Under the pieces are notes generated by a model. It was not told the origin of the DNA and did not search any database. It saw only the letters and a list, made by a program, of their open reading frames with translations. A program made the position numbers and the translations under genes. DNA of 64,000 nt, from assembly GCF_900177655.1 (NCBI RefSeq), contig NZ_FXWK01000002.1, positions 496,001 through 560,000 on the forward strand. The letters run 5' to 3'. Shown here piece by piece: positions 16,778 through 26,099 of this stretch. Within the stretch, counting starts at the first letter, position 1. The number at the start of each line of letters is the position of its first letter. The DNA comes from Devosia lucknowensis. GTDB taxonomy: Bacteria > Pseudomonadota > Alphaproteobacteria > Rhizobiales > Devosiaceae.

Positions 16778-17656
16778 CTATCGCTCGAGCCGCAGCAGGC
16801 GCCGCAACCAGCGACGCCGCCGGTGCGCTGCAAAGCGGTAGAACAGTTTATTGGTCATGACGTGGCGGTACCAGCGCGCGTAGGCGGTGCTGTGCAGGAT
16901 ACCCGCCGTCAGGTGCCAGGGTTTGCTGGCCTGGGTGAAATGCAGGATGGCCGGGTTGAGTGCCTCATGCGCCTGGTGTGCATCGATCGTGTTCCAACGC
17001 CAGGACAGTGCCTGCCAACGCTCCCGGAAAATCAGGTTCAGCATGTCCTGATCGAAATAGAGGCGCGACAAAACTCGGGAGGCTTCGAGCGCGCCGATCT
17101 GCGCCTTCATATCCAGGGTACGCCATTGCGCGAGATCGATCACCAGCACGCCGGAATTGAAGTAGGGCTCGGCGCCATCGAAGATATCGGCGTTTTCGCG
17201 CATGTCGCGACGCAGGGGAATAAAAGGCGACAGTGCCTCCTGAACCGCACCCAGGGGCTGCCCACCGAGATCGGCCGCGTATAACTGCTCGATCGGCGCT
17301 CGCACCAGCGTATCGCAATCGAGGTAGATCACGCGCTCCACGGTTTGCGGCAGAAGGTCCGGTAGCATCAGCCGCGCATAGACGACCGAAGGCCAGCGCC
17401 CGCTCCTCGGCAGACCGGCGACAAAGTCCCCGAAACTGTCCATCTCACCGAGGGGATAGAACGCAAGTTCGGACCCGAACTCGCCGACGATGCCTTCGAG
17501 GTCCGTGCGCTGTTCGGCCGTCAGTGGCATATGCAGCAGGTGAAAGACAAGTTCCTTCCTGCGGCTGGTCGACAAGCAGATCGAGCGCATCACCGCATAG
17601 GCGGGCGCCCAGAAGTTGGTGTCGAAACAGAGGGCAACGTGGATTTTGCTGGTCAC
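16778..17656 (-). CDS. family 8 glycosyltransferase (paralogue 2)
   Basis: 292 residues, collinear with its neighbour: KIHVALCFDTNFWAPAYAVMRS, LDCDTLV (DXD), YFNSGVLVIDL, YFDQDMLNLIF, LHFTQASKPWH, and a basic end RRRRWLRRLL. Probably a tandem duplication followed by divergence in acceptor or donor specificity. It starts with GTG at 17656, which overlaps the stop codon of the ligase gene (GTGA), so translation is coupled. Same presumed function in surface polysaccharide assembly. Confidence 0.87.
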   Translation of the reverse strand: MTSKIHVALCFDTNFWAPAYAVMRSICLSTSRRKELVFHLLHMPLTAEQRTDLEGIVGEFGSELAFYPLGEMDSFGDFVAGLPRSGRWPSVVYARLMLPDLLPQTVERVIYLDCDTLVRAPIEQLYAADLGGQPLGAVQEALSPFIPLRRDMRENADIFDGAEPYFNSGVLVIDLAQWRTLDMKAQIGALEASRVLSRLYFDQDMLNLIFRERWQALSWRWNTIDAHQAHEALNPAILHFTQASKPWHLTAGILHSTAYARWYRHVMTNKLFYRFAAHRRRRWLRRLLRLER

Positions 17657-18906
17657 GGTGCGGCCGCTGATTTGGAGGGCGCGAAAAACACGATCGCGCT
17701 GACCACGACGAGCAGCAGCTTGGGGGCCTCCACCATGAACAGGACGTCGGTCAGTCCGCTCACGAAAAGCCCCAGGCTCACAGTGACGGCGAGGTAGAGA
17801 CGGGGCCCGGCCTTCAGCCCGCGGTCACCCTCCCACGCGGCGATCAACGGCGCGGCGATGAAAGCAAGATAAGCCAGAGCACCGAAGACGCCGGCGGCCA
17901 CGGCAAGGCTCAGGAAGTCGCTGTGGATATAGCTCCAGGCCTCGGCCTCATAGCCCGCTTTGGCCATTTCGGAGAGGTAGGGATAGGCCGCCTGCAGTTG
18001 ATTGTGCCAGCCGTGCCCGACCAGCGGTGCATCCCAGAAGGCGGCGACGGCCGAGCGGTACATTTCCACGCGATAGATCGAGGAATGATCCGCCGGCAAT
18101 TCACCGCGCAGCACGGCAAGCACCGGCTCGATCGCACCCAGAGGCCGGGTGAAGCCCAGCGCATTGGCAAGGAAAAAGGCGGCGAGCGTCAACGCGATGA
18201 TCCCGGCGAACAGCGCAACCTGCCCGATCACCGGCCAACGGCGTTCCCGCAGCCAGAACAGCGCATAGACCACCACCAGGACGAGCGCGGCGAGCATCGA
18301 GGCCCGCGTGCCCGAGGCGATGGCGGCGACAAGCCCCAAGACTGGAGCCAGATACAGCACGTAGGCGTAGCCGGGACGAGCCCGAAGCACGCCTGCCAAT
18401 GCCGCGAAGCCGGCGATCAGCGCCAGATCGGCAAAGTGGATGGGGCTCAGTTCCGGAGCGCTGACGCGGCCGCCACCGCCGAGGATGCCGGAGATGCCGA
18501 TCCAGGCACAGAGCACCGTCGCGAGGAGAAATATCCAGGACGTGATCTCGACCGACACGCGCCGGGCGAAGGGCATCACCGCTACCGCCAGCAATGGCGC
18601 AAGGGCGAAGAGCGCGAAGTCACCGATCGAGGCCGCGCTGGCGCGCTCGGGCTGGAGCAGGAAGGCTGCAGAGATCAGCACGAAGCCTGATATCAAGGCC
18701 CATACCCAGCGGGCCTTCAGGATGTTCGCGATGCCGCGGATGGTCAAACCCGTCAGCAGGGCCGGCACCGCGAGAAGCAGGGCCACATAGGCACCGGTAT
18801 TGCCCATCGTGGCCCATAGACACAGGCTGGCAACGACGAACACTCCGCTCAGGACCGAGGCAACTTTCCATCGCAGTGGCGCGTCTTTGAAGGCAGTGGC
18901 GTCCAT
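17653..18906 (-). CDS. O-antigen ligase / polymerase-like membrane protein
   Basis: 417 residues with about ten to twelve hydrophobic segments and a large periplasmic loop (roughly residues 225-310) containing SSIYRVEMYRSAVAAFWDAPLVGHGWHN, the arrangement of the Wzy/WaaL (O-antigen ligase, PF04932-like) superfamily. It would ligate or polymerise a lipid-linked glycan at the outer face of the inner membrane. It heads the three-gene leftward operon with the two GT8 genes. Ligase and polymerase roles cannot be told apart from sequence alone. Confidence 0.8.
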   Translation of the reverse strand: MDATAFKDAPLRWKVASVLSGVFVVASLCLWATMGNTGAYVALLLAVPALLTGLTIRGIANILKARWVWALISGFVLISAAFLLQPERASAASIGDFALFALAPLLAVAVMPFARRVSVEITSWIFLLATVLCAWIGISGILGGGGRVSAPELSPIHFADLALIAGFAALAGVLRARPGYAYVLYLAPVLGLVAAIASGTRASMLAALVLVVVYALFWLRERRWPVIGQVALFAGIIALTLAAFFLANALGFTRPLGAIEPVLAVLRGELPADHSSIYRVEMYRSAVAAFWDAPLVGHGWHNQLQAAYPYLSEMAKAGYEAEAWSYIHSDFLSLAVAAGVFGALAYLAFIAAPLIAAWEGDRGLKAGPRLYLAVTVSLGLFVSGLTDVLFMVEAPKLLLVVVSAIVFFAPSKSAAAP

Positions 18907-18979
18907 GCGTCCGGTCCCGTGGTGGTGAGGCTTTCGCCTTTTGCTGGCAACAGCCCGTTCCGGTCAAGAAATTCCTACT

Positions 18980-19007
18980 TGAGAATGATTTGCAATTGCA
19001 TTATCTC
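18980..19007. promoter_or_regulatory. Fur/Mur-like box upstream of sitA
   Basis: TGAGAATGATTTGC directly followed by AATTGCATTATCTC. It combines a perfect TGCAATTGCA core (18991-19000) with flanking GAGAATGAT and ATTATC halves that resemble a Fur-type 19-mer. It sits 25 nt upstream of the sitA ATG. In rhizobia such sites bind the manganese-responsive Fur homologue Mur. Confidence 0.6.
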
Positions 19008-19031
19008 TGCATCATGCCTTCGGAGTTCACC

Positions 19032-19922
19032 ATGCATCGCCGCCTGCTTCTCGCGCTTAGTCTTGTCGCGCCTCTCGCCCTTGCCGGCCCAACTCTCGCC
19101 CAGGATCGGATCAAGGCCGTCACTAGTTTCACCATCCTGGCCGACATGGCGGCGAACGTGGCCGGTGATGCCGCGGACGTGGTGTCGATCACCAAACCGG
19201 GCGCGGAAATCCACAATTACCAGCCGACGCCGGGCGATCTCGTCGGCGCGCAGGATGCCGACCTCATTCTCTGGAACGGTCTCAATCTCGAGCAGTGGTT
19301 CGCCCAGTTCCTCGACAACCTGCCCGACGTCCCCAACGCCGTGCTGACCGAGGGGATCGAGCCCATGGGCATTGGCGAAGGCCCTTACGAAGGCAAGCCC
19401 AATCCACATGCCTGGATGTCGCCCAGCGACGCGCTTGTTTATGTCGAGAACATCCGCAAGGCGTTCGTCGCGGTCGATCCGGCCAATGAAGCGACCTACA
19501 ATGCCAATGCGGCGGCATATGCGGCCGAAATCACGGCCACGGTCGACCCGATCCGCGATACCATCGCCGCCATTCCCGAGGACAAGCGCTGGCTTGTCAC
19601 CTCGGAAGGCGCCTTTTCCTATCTGGCGCGCGATTTCGGGCTGCGCGAACTCTATCTCTGGCCGATCAACGCCGATCAGCAGGGTACGCCGCGCCAGGTC
19701 CGCACCGTCATCGACGCCGTACGGGAGCACGATATTCCCGCGATCTTCTCGGAATCGACGATTTCTCCCAAGCCCGCCGAGCAGGTGGCGCGCGAGACCG
19801 GCATCACCTATGGCGGCGTGCTGTATGTCGACTCGCTGTCGGATGCCGGCGGCCCGGTGCCCACCTATCTCGATCTGCTGCGCGTCACCACCAGCACGAT
19901 CGTTGCGGGCCTCAACCAATGA
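19032..19922 (+). CDS. sitA: manganese/iron ABC transporter periplasmic binding protein
   Basis: 296 residues of the cluster A-I (TroA/MntC/SitA) metal-binding family. Signal peptide ends LAGPTLAQ; then [17 protein letters not shown], the first ligand His in [13 protein letters not shown], the second in [11 protein letters not shown], a Glu in [10 protein letters not shown] and an Asp in YVDSLSD. The absence of a His-rich loop argues for Mn or Fe rather than Zn. The ATG at 19032 is chosen because GGAG lies 6 nt before it and upstream in-frame ATGs would fall within or close to the Fur-like box. Confidence 0.9.
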   Translation: MHRRLLLALSLVAPLALAGPTLAQDRIKAVTSFTILADMAANVAGDAADVVSITKPGAEIHNYQPTPGDLVGAQDADLILWNGLNLEQWFAQFLDNLPDVPNAVLTEGIEPMGIGEGPYEGKPNPHAWMSPSDALVYVENIRKAFVAVDPANEATYNANAAAYAAEITATVDPIRDTIAAIPEDKRWLVTSEGAFSYLARDFGLRELYLWPINADQQGTPRQVRTVIDAVREHDIPAIFSESTISPKPAEQVARETGITYGGVLYVDSLSDAGGPVPTYLDLLRVTTSTIVAGLNQ

Positions 19923-20791
19923 CCGAAAATCCAGGCCTCGTCGTCGACGACATCACGGTCGCCTATCGCAACGGCACGACCGCACTCAAGCATGCCAGTT
20001 TCACCGCGCCACGTGGATCGATCACCGCGCTGGTGGGCGTCAACGGCGCAGGCAAGTCCACCATCTTCAAGGCGCTGATGGGTTTCGTTTCGCTCGCCGG
20101 CGGCCGCATTTCCATCCTCGGGCAGGACGGCCGGCAGGCGCAGCGGCAGAACAGGATTGCCTATGTGCCGCAATCGGAAGACGTCGACTGGAACTTTCCG
20201 GTGCTCGTCGAAGACGTGGTCATGATGGGCCGGTTCGGCCACATGAACATGCTTCGCATTCCGCGGCCCGTCGATCGCGACAAGGTCGCGGCGGCGCTGG
20301 CCCGGGTCGACATGACGTCCTTTGCCAGACGCCAGATCGGCGAACTCTCGGGCGGGCAGAAGAAACGCGTGTTCCTCGCCCGGGCCCTGGCGCAGGAAGG
20401 TGAGGTGATCCTCCTCGACGAGCCGTTCACCGGCGTCGACGTCAAGACCGAGGACGCCATCATTGCGCTGCTGCGGGCGTTGCGCGACGAGGGCAAGGTG
20501 ATCCTCGTCTCCACCCACAATCTGGGCTCGGTTCCCGAATTCTGCGACCGCACCGTTCTCGTCAAGGGCACCGTCCTCGCCCACGGTCCGACCTCCGATG
20601 TCTTCACGCGCGAAAAACTCGAGGAAGCGTTCGGCGGGGTGCTGCGCCATTTCGTGCTTTCGGGCGCGGGCCTGCACGACGACGACGATCCGCGCCATCT
20701 CTCCGTGCTCACGGACGACGAACGGCCGCTGGTGTTTTACGGCGAGAAGGGCCGCGAGGCGCATCAAAACCGAAAACCGGACGCGCCATGA
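19919..20791 (+). CDS. sitB: manganese/iron ABC transporter ATP-binding protein
   Basis: 290 residues. Walker A is GVNGAGKS, the segment [23 protein letters not shown] is characteristic of SitB/MntB-type ATPases, the signature is ELSGGQKKR and Walker B is [11 protein letters not shown]. It energises uptake through SitC and SitD. The start overlaps the sitA stop and its end overlaps the sitC start, each as ATGA. The acidic C-terminal tail (HDDDDPRH) is a small peculiarity. Confidence 0.92.
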   Translation: MTENPGLVVDDITVAYRNGTTALKHASFTAPRGSITALVGVNGAGKSTIFKALMGFVSLAGGRISILGQDGRQAQRQNRIAYVPQSEDVDWNFPVLVEDVVMMGRFGHMNMLRIPRPVDRDKVAAALARVDMTSFARRQIGELSGGQKKRVFLARALAQEGEVILLDEPFTGVDVKTEDAIIALLRALRDEGKVILVSTHNLGSVPEFCDRTVLVKGTVLAHGPTSDVFTREKLEEAFGGVLRHFVLSGAGLHDDDDPRHLSVLTDDERPLVFYGEKGREAHQNRKPDAP

Positions 20792-21639
20792 TCGAAATCC
20801 TGCTCGAGCCCTTTGGCTACCAGTATATGATAAACGCCATCTGGGTTTCGGCCCTGGTGGGAGGCGTCTGCGCCTTCCTTTCAGCCTATCTCATGCTCAA
20901 GGGCTGGTCGCTGATCGGCGACGCGCTGTCCCATTCCATCGTTCCCGGCGTCGCCGGGGCCTATATGCTGGGACTGCCGTTTTCTGTCGGCGCCTTCCTG
21001 TCTGGCGGCCTCGCCGCCGGGGCCATGCTGTTCCTGTCCCAGCGCACCAAGCTGCGCGAGGATGCCGTCATCGGCCTCATCTTCACCGGCTTTTTCGGGC
21101 TGGGCCTGTTCATGGTCTCGGTCTCGCCTACCTCGGTCGACGTGCAGTCGATCGTCCTGGGCAACATCCTGGCCATCACGCCCGAGGACACGGTGCAGCT
21201 TGTGGCGATCTCGGTGGTGACGTTCGGCGTCATGATGGTGATCTGGAAGGACCTCATGGTCACCTTCTTCGACGAGAGCCATGCGCGCTCCATCGGCCTG
21301 CGCACGACCGTGCTGAAAGCGGTATTCTTCACGCTGCTGAGCGCCGCCACGGTTGCCGCCATGCAGACGGTGGGCGCGTTCCTCGTCATCGCCATGGTGG
21401 TGACGCCGGGCGCGACGGCTTATCTGCTCACCGACCGTTTCCCGCGGCTGATCGTGCTGGCCATCGCGCTGGGCGTCCTTACCTCGGCCATCGGCGCCTA
21501 TCTCAGCTTCTATCTCGATGGCGCGACGGGTGGCATCATCGTCGTGCTGCAGACCCTGATCTTCCTTCTCGCCTTCGTCTTTGCCCCCAAGCATGGCTGG
21601 CTCGCCGCCCGCCGCCGCGTTGCCCGGGAGATCGCATGA
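20788..21639 (+). CDS. sitC: manganese/iron ABC transporter permease
   Basis: 283-residue ABC-3 family permease with about eight membrane segments. [24 protein letters not shown] is the family's conserved stretch with its metal-path residues, followed by [19 protein letters not shown] segments and [23 protein letters not shown]. It forms the channel with SitD. Overlaps sitB and sitD by 4 nt each. Confidence 0.92.
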   Translation: MIEILLEPFGYQYMINAIWVSALVGGVCAFLSAYLMLKGWSLIGDALSHSIVPGVAGAYMLGLPFSVGAFLSGGLAAGAMLFLSQRTKLREDAVIGLIFTGFFGLGLFMVSVSPTSVDVQSIVLGNILAITPEDTVQLVAISVVTFGVMMVIWKDLMVTFFDESHARSIGLRTTVLKAVFFTLLSAATVAAMQTVGAFLVIAMVVTPGATAYLLTDRFPRLIVLAIALGVLTSAIGAYLSFYLDGATGGIIVVLQTLIFLLAFVFAPKHGWLAARRRVAREIA

Positions 21640-22478
21640 TGGATGGCGTTCCCTTGAGCGAATGGCTGCTCTGGCCGTTCCAGTTTCCCTTCATGGTCCA
21701 GGCCATGGTGATTGCCGTGCTGGTGGCCGTGCCGACCGCGCTGCTTTCCTGTTTCCTGGTGCTCAAGGGCTGGTCGCTGATGGGCGATGCCATTTCCCAT
21801 GCCGTGCTGCCCGGCGTGGTGCTGGCCTATATCGTCGGCTTGCCGCTCGGCATCGGCGCCTTCATCGCAGGCATGGTCTGCGCCCTCTCGGTGGGCTTCC
21901 TCAAGGAGAATTCGCGCATCAAGGAAGACACGGTCATGGGCGTGGTCTTTGCAGGCCTCTTCGGCCTCGGCATCGTACTCTACACGGCCATCACCACCGA
22001 TGTGCATCTCGACCATATCCTGTTCGGCAACATGCTCGGAGCCGGCATCGACGATATCATCCTGGCCATCGCCATCGCCGTGCTGGTCACGGGCGTGATC
22101 GCCGCCAAGTGGCGCGATCTCATGCTCTTCATCTTCGATCCGCAGCAGGCCGGCGCCATCGGTCTCAACACGCGCCTGCTGCACTATGGTCTTCTGGTGC
22201 TCATTTCGCTGACCATCGTGGGCGCCCTGCAGGCTGTCGGCATCGTCCTCGTCATTGCCCTGCTGATCGCGCCCGGGGCCATCGCCTTCCTCGTCACGCG
22301 CCGCTTCGGCGTCATGCTCTGGGTCGCGCTCGGGATCTCGGTGACGTGCAGCATCGCCGGCGTCTATCTCAGCTTCTTTCTCGACAGCGCACCGGCCCCG
22401 ACCATCGTCCTGCTGATGAGCCTGACCTTCGTCGCCGCCTTCGTGTTCTCGCAAAGGCGGACAGTGGCAGCCGTCTAG
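21636..22478 (+). CDS. sitD: manganese/iron ABC transporter permease, second subunit
   Basis: 280 residues, homologous to SitC (LVLKGWSLMGDAISHAVLPGVVLAY; LQAVGIVLVIALLIAPGAIAFLV). The frame is open far upstream inside sitC, but the ATG at 21636 overlapping the sitC stop codon fits both the operon pattern and the protein family; an ATG follows directly and either could be used. Last gene of sitABCD. Confidence 0.92.
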   Translation: MMDGVPLSEWLLWPFQFPFMVQAMVIAVLVAVPTALLSCFLVLKGWSLMGDAISHAVLPGVVLAYIVGLPLGIGAFIAGMVCALSVGFLKENSRIKEDTVMGVVFAGLFGLGIVLYTAITTDVHLDHILFGNMLGAGIDDIILAIAIAVLVTGVIAAKWRDLMLFIFDPQQAGAIGLNTRLLHYGLLVLISLTIVGALQAVGIVLVIALLIAPGAIAFLVTRRFGVMLWVALGISVTCSIAGVYLSFFLDSAPAPTIVLLMSLTFVAAFVFSQRRTVAAV

Positions 22479-22544
22479 GCCAACCTTATCCTCGCATCCC
22501 GCCACGGCCGCACACTGCGCTCCAGTTCGAACCGGAGCCTTTGC

Positions 22545-23579
22545 ATGACCGATACTTCCCGCCTCGCCCTCCCCTTCATCATGGCCGGCCAGGCCCTCAA
22601 GCACGTCACCCACAACGACGCTCTCAACCGGCTCGATGCGCTGGTGCAGCCGGTCGTCGAATCCGCAACGCTGACAACCCCACCCACCACGCCTCTGCCG
22701 GGCGAGGCCTGGCTCGTGCCGACAGGCGCCGCCGGCGCCTGGGCCGGGCACGGCGACGAGATCGCCGCCTGGCAGGACGGGGCTTGGCGCTTCTTCGATC
22801 CGGCAGAGGGCTGGCAGGTTTTCGATCGGGCCAGCGACACCCTTCGCATCTTTTCCGGCACGGCCTGGATCGTGGTCGCGGCCACCGGGGCCGGCTTGCC
22901 GCAACTGGGCATCAATGCCAGTGCCGACAGCACCAACCGGCTCTCGGTTTCGGCGCCAGCGACGCTATTCAGCCATGCGGGCGCGGGTCACCAGCTCAAG
23001 CTCAACAAGGCCGCGAACGGCGATACGGCGAGCCTTCTCTTCCAATCCAACTGGTCGGGCCGGGCCGAGATGGGGCTAATAGGCGACAGCAACTGGCGCA
23101 TCAAGGTGAGCCCCGACGGCTCGTCATGGACCGATGCGATCGTGTTCGAGGCCACGACCTCGCTCACGACGGTGGCGGGCATCCTGCGTCCCGCTGCCGA
23201 CAATACCAGGACGCTCGGCGCCAGCGGTGCGCGCTGGTCGGCGGTCTGGTCGGCCACCGGCACCATCCAGACCTCTGATGCCCGGCACAAGACCGAAATC
23301 GGTCCGAGCGATCTCGGTCTCGACTTCATCCGGCTGCTCGAGCCGGTGCGGTTCCGCTGGAAGGGCGGCGACAGCCGCACCCAATACGGGCTCATTGCCC
23401 AGCAGGTGGCGGCCACGGCACAGCGCCTCGATGCAGATTTCGGCGGTCATGTCCTCGCCGACCCCGACGACCCGGCCAGTCAGCAGGCCCTGCGCTACGA
23501 TCAGTTCGTCGCGCCGCTGGTCAGCGCCGTGCAAGAACTGGCAGAGCGGGTCGAGGCCCTCGAAGCAATTTTATCGTGA
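22545..23579 (+). CDS. DUF2793 / S74 intramolecular chaperone tail-fibre-like protein
   Basis: 344 residues in three parts. An N-terminal DUF2793-like region (LPFIMAGQALKHVTHNDAL to about residue 105) is found in phage and gene-transfer-agent structural proteins. A middle region is rich in Ser, Thr and Ala and probably forms beta-helix. A C-terminal peptidase S74 domain starts at TSDARHKTEI, with the Ser-Asp pair at which such domains cut themselves off, then LEPVRFRWK and YGLIAQQV. No other phage gene adjoins it. It may be a domesticated fibre or adhesin, or a detached gene-transfer-agent component. Confidence 0.78.
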   Translation: MTDTSRLALPFIMAGQALKHVTHNDALNRLDALVQPVVESATLTTPPTTPLPGEAWLVPTGAAGAWAGHGDEIAAWQDGAWRFFDPAEGWQVFDRASDTLRIFSGTAWIVVAATGAGLPQLGINASADSTNRLSVSAPATLFSHAGAGHQLKLNKAANGDTASLLFQSNWSGRAEMGLIGDSNWRIKVSPDGSSWTDAIVFEATTSLTTVAGILRPAADNTRTLGASGARWSAVWSATGTIQTSDARHKTEIGPSDLGLDFIRLLEPVRFRWKGGDSRTQYGLIAQQVAATAQRLDADFGGHVLADPDDPASQQALRYDQFVAPLVSAVQELAERVEALEAILS

Positions 23580-23644
23580 CGATGTCGCAATGGGGGGCCA
23601 TCATTCGTCGGGATTGAGATGCACGATCCCAAAGGAGACAGACC

Positions 23645-23998
23645 ATGACCTATGTCCAGGGCTTCATCGCCGCCGTTCCTGCCGCCAACAAGGAGGCGTA
23701 TCTGGCCCATGCGCGCGAGGCGGCCGGCTATTTCATGAAGTGGGGCGCCACGCGATGCGTGGAGAACTGGGGCGACGAGGTGCCGAAAGGCGAGCTTACC
23801 GACTTCCAGCGTGCGGTCCTCGCGAAAGACGACGAGGTCATCGTTTTTTCCTGGGTGGAGTATCCCGACAAGGCGACGTGCGACGCCGCCAGCGAAAAGA
23901 TGATGAGCGATCCGGACATGGCCAAGATGCAGATGCCATTCGACGGCGCCCGCATGATCTATGGTGGCTTCGACACGATTTTCGATCAGGGGAAATAA
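23645..23998 (+). CDS. DUF1428 family protein
   Basis: 117 residues, starting MTYVQGFIAAVPAANKEAYLAHA and ending MIYGGFDTIFDQGK, the pattern of the DUF1428 (YbaA-like, dimeric alpha/beta barrel) family. Cytoplasmic and of unknown function; stress- or tolerance-related operons sometimes hold it. GGAG lies 9 nt upstream of the ATG. Monocistronic. Confidence 0.85.
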   Translation: MTYVQGFIAAVPAANKEAYLAHAREAAGYFMKWGATRCVENWGDEVPKGELTDFQRAVLAKDDEVIVFSWVEYPDKATCDAASEKMMSDPDMAKMQMPFDGARMIYGGFDTIFDQGK

Positions 23999-24012
23999 CC
24001 CCGCCACCCTGT

Positions 24013-24033
24013 CTCCCCCTCCAAAAGGGGGAG
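24013..24033. terminator. CCCCCT/AGGGGG hairpin between convergent genes
   Basis: CTCCCCC / GGGGGAG arms with a 7-nt loop between the DUF1428 gene and actR. There is no T run, so it may be a weak bidirectional terminator or an extragenic palindrome. Confidence 0.35.
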
Positions 24034-24046
24034 GCGTCAGTTCTGC

Positions 24047-24604
24047 TTAGCGCGGCGCGCGCTTGGCGAGAATGCGCTGCAAGGTGCGCCGGTGCATGTT
24101 GAGACGACGCGCCGTTTCGGAGACGTTGCGATCGCAAAGCTCGTAGACGCGCTGGATGTGCTCCCAGCGCACCCGGTCGGCCGACATCGGGTTTTCCGGC
24201 GGCTCGGGCTTGTCCTCGCCGGTGGCGAGCAGCGCGTTGATCACATCGTCGGCATCGGCGGGCTTGCTCAGATAATCCATGGCGCCCAGCTTCACCGCGG
24301 TCACGGCAGTGGCGATATTGCCATAACCGGTCAGGACCACGGCTCGGGCGTCTGGGCGCTTCTGGTGCAGGGCCGAGACCACGTCGAGCCCGTTGCCGTC
24401 TTCGAGCCGCAGGTCGACCACGGCATAGGCCGGCGGCCGTTCGGTTACCGCAGCGAGGCCAGCCGCAACGGAGCCGGCAACGCGAACTTCGAAGCCCCGC
24501 CGCGCCATGGCGCGTTCGAGGCGGCTGAGGAAGGCTGCGTCGTCATCGACAAGCAGAAGGCTCGGATCGGCAGCCAGCAGATCTTCAATCGTGTCCATGG
24601 CCAT
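24047..24604 (-). CDS. actR: ActR/RegA-type response regulator
   Basis: 185 residues: a receiver domain with phospho-acceptor Asp64 (AVVDLRLEDGNG), acidic pocket LLVDDD near 20 and switch Thr92 (VLTGYGN), a short linker with EPPENPMSADRVRWEHIQRVYE, and a Fis-type helix-turn-helix (NVSETARRLNMHRRTLQRIL). This is the RegA/PrrA/ActR class that globally controls redox-responsive genes in alphaproteobacteria. Start taken at 24604, though an ATG two codons later is equally possible. Lies 45 nt downstream of its kinase gene. Confidence 0.93.
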   Translation of the reverse strand: MAMDTIEDLLAADPSLLLVDDDAAFLSRLERAMARRGFEVRVAGSVAAGLAAVTERPPAYAVVDLRLEDGNGLDVVSALHQKRPDARAVVLTGYGNIATAVTAVKLGAMDYLSKPADADDVINALLATGEDKPEPPENPMSADRVRWEHIQRVYELCDRNVSETARRLNMHRRTLQRILAKRAPR

Positions 24605-24649
24605 TCCAATAGGCGTTTGCTCGGTCTACGTCAAAACCATCTGGCCCGA

Positions 24650-26011
24650 TCACTCCAGCGCGCTCCGCGGCCAAATGATGCGGACACGGGCGTGACCCTG
24701 GTTTTCGACATTGTCGAAGGTCAGCCTGGCGCCGGTTCGTTCGAGCAAGGTCTTGGCGATGAAGATGCCGAGCCCCAGCCCGCCGGGCTGATGCGCGTCG
24801 CTGCCGGCGGGGTCGCGCGGACGGCTGGTGAGATAGGGCTCGCCCAGGCGGGCGATGAGTTCGGGCGCAAAACCCTTGCCGTCGTCGATGATGGCAACCG
24901 ATATCGTGTGCTGGTCCCAACCGCTTTCGATGCGCACCGTCTGGGCCGCGAAATCGGTGGCATTCTCGATGAGATTGCCCAGGCCGTAGAGCAGGCCGAC
25001 GCTACGCGGGAAGACCGGGGGCGATCCGGCCGTATCACCCATGTCGAACAGGATCACCTTGCCGCGCCCTTCGTGCGGACGCGCCACTTCATCGAGAATA
25101 TCGGTGAGCGGGGCTTCCGCAAAGAGGTCGGCCGGTTCGCTGCCGAGGTTGCGCAGCTTGGCCAGGATCGCGCGGCATCGCGCCGCCTGAGCGATGATCA
25201 GCTCGACGTCCTCGGCCAGCTGGCTGTTCTTTTCCACCTCGTCACGCATCTCCTTTGCGGCCAGGGCAATCGTGGACAGGGGCGTGCCCAGTTCGTGCGC
25301 CGCGGCGGCAGCGAGCCCATCGAGGGCCGAAAGCTGCTCGCGGCGCGACAGCGCCAGTTCCGTGGCCGCCAGCGCGTCGGCGATCTGGCGGGAGTCATGG
25401 GCGACCCGGTTGGTATAGGCCGAGATGAACACCACGCCGCAGATGATCGAAACCCAGATTCCGATGACGTAGATGCGGTTGAAGACGATGGTCTGGTTCG
25501 GCTCCCAGGGCAGCGGCAGGTGGATGATTGCGAGCACCGAGGCAATGGCTGCCGCAAGCAGCGCCACAAGAAAGGCCTGCCGTTGCGGCAGCGACGTTGC
25601 AGAGACAGATACCGGCGCCAGCAGCAGCAAGGCGAACGGATTTTCCAGCCCACCGGTCAGCGCCAGAAGTCCGCCGAGCTGGCACAGGTCAAACGCGAGC
25701 TGCAGCGCCGCAATCCGCGCCGACAGGCGGTAATGCGGTCCGAGACGGAGCGTCAGCCCGATGTTGAGACCGGCCGAAAGCGCGATCAGCACCAGGCATT
25801 CGACCAGCGGCAGGGGGAAACCCAAGCCCCAGTTGACGAACAGCACACCGAGTGTCTGACCGGCCACTGCCAGCCAGCGCAGCAGCACCAGGGTTTGCAG
25901 GCGCAGCGGCCGCCAGCTCGATGGCAGGGGCAGGCTGGGGGCCGTTTCAACACTCATGCCGGTCTCCTGGGCGGGCTTGCCCTCTGGCGCATAGGTAGGC
26001 TTGGCCGTCAT
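24650..26011 (-). CDS. actS: ActS/RegB-type redox sensor histidine kinase
   Basis: 453 residues with about six membrane segments (40-220). The quinone-sensing heptad GGLENPF lies at 120-126. The H-box AAAAAHELGTPLSTI has phospho-His239. Cys279 (AARCRAI) lies exactly 40 residues after it, the spacing of the redox-active cysteine in RegB. The ATP-binding region includes NLIENATDFA, DDGKGF and GGLGLGIF. It signals respiratory or redox state to ActR. The pairing with actR on the same strand is conserved in the group. Confidence 0.93.
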   Translation of the reverse strand: MTAKPTYAPEGKPAQETGMSVETAPSLPLPSSWRPLRLQTLVLLRWLAVAGQTLGVLFVNWGLGFPLPLVECLVLIALSAGLNIGLTLRLGPHYRLSARIAALQLAFDLCQLGGLLALTGGLENPFALLLLAPVSVSATSLPQRQAFLVALLAAAIASVLAIIHLPLPWEPNQTIVFNRIYVIGIWVSIICGVVFISAYTNRVAHDSRQIADALAATELALSRREQLSALDGLAAAAAHELGTPLSTIALAAKEMRDEVEKNSQLAEDVELIIAQAARCRAILAKLRNLGSEPADLFAEAPLTDILDEVARPHEGRGKVILFDMGDTAGSPPVFPRSVGLLYGLGNLIENATDFAAQTVRIESGWDQHTISVAIIDDGKGFAPELIARLGEPYLTSRPRDPAGSDAHQPGGLGLGIFIAKTLLERTGARLTFDNVENQGHARVRIIWPRSALE

Positions 26012-26099
26012 TTCAAGCGCAAAAAAACGACAGGCACACGCTTGATCCTGTCACTTGCGGGGCCATCTGAGACTCACCGTGACTGGGAGACGAAACACT

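Noticed and set aside
22545..23579. Prophage remnant around the S74 gene
   Set aside because: No integrase, terminase, capsid, attachment repeat or tRNA nearby; the neighbours are cellular genes, so only an orphan gene is supported.
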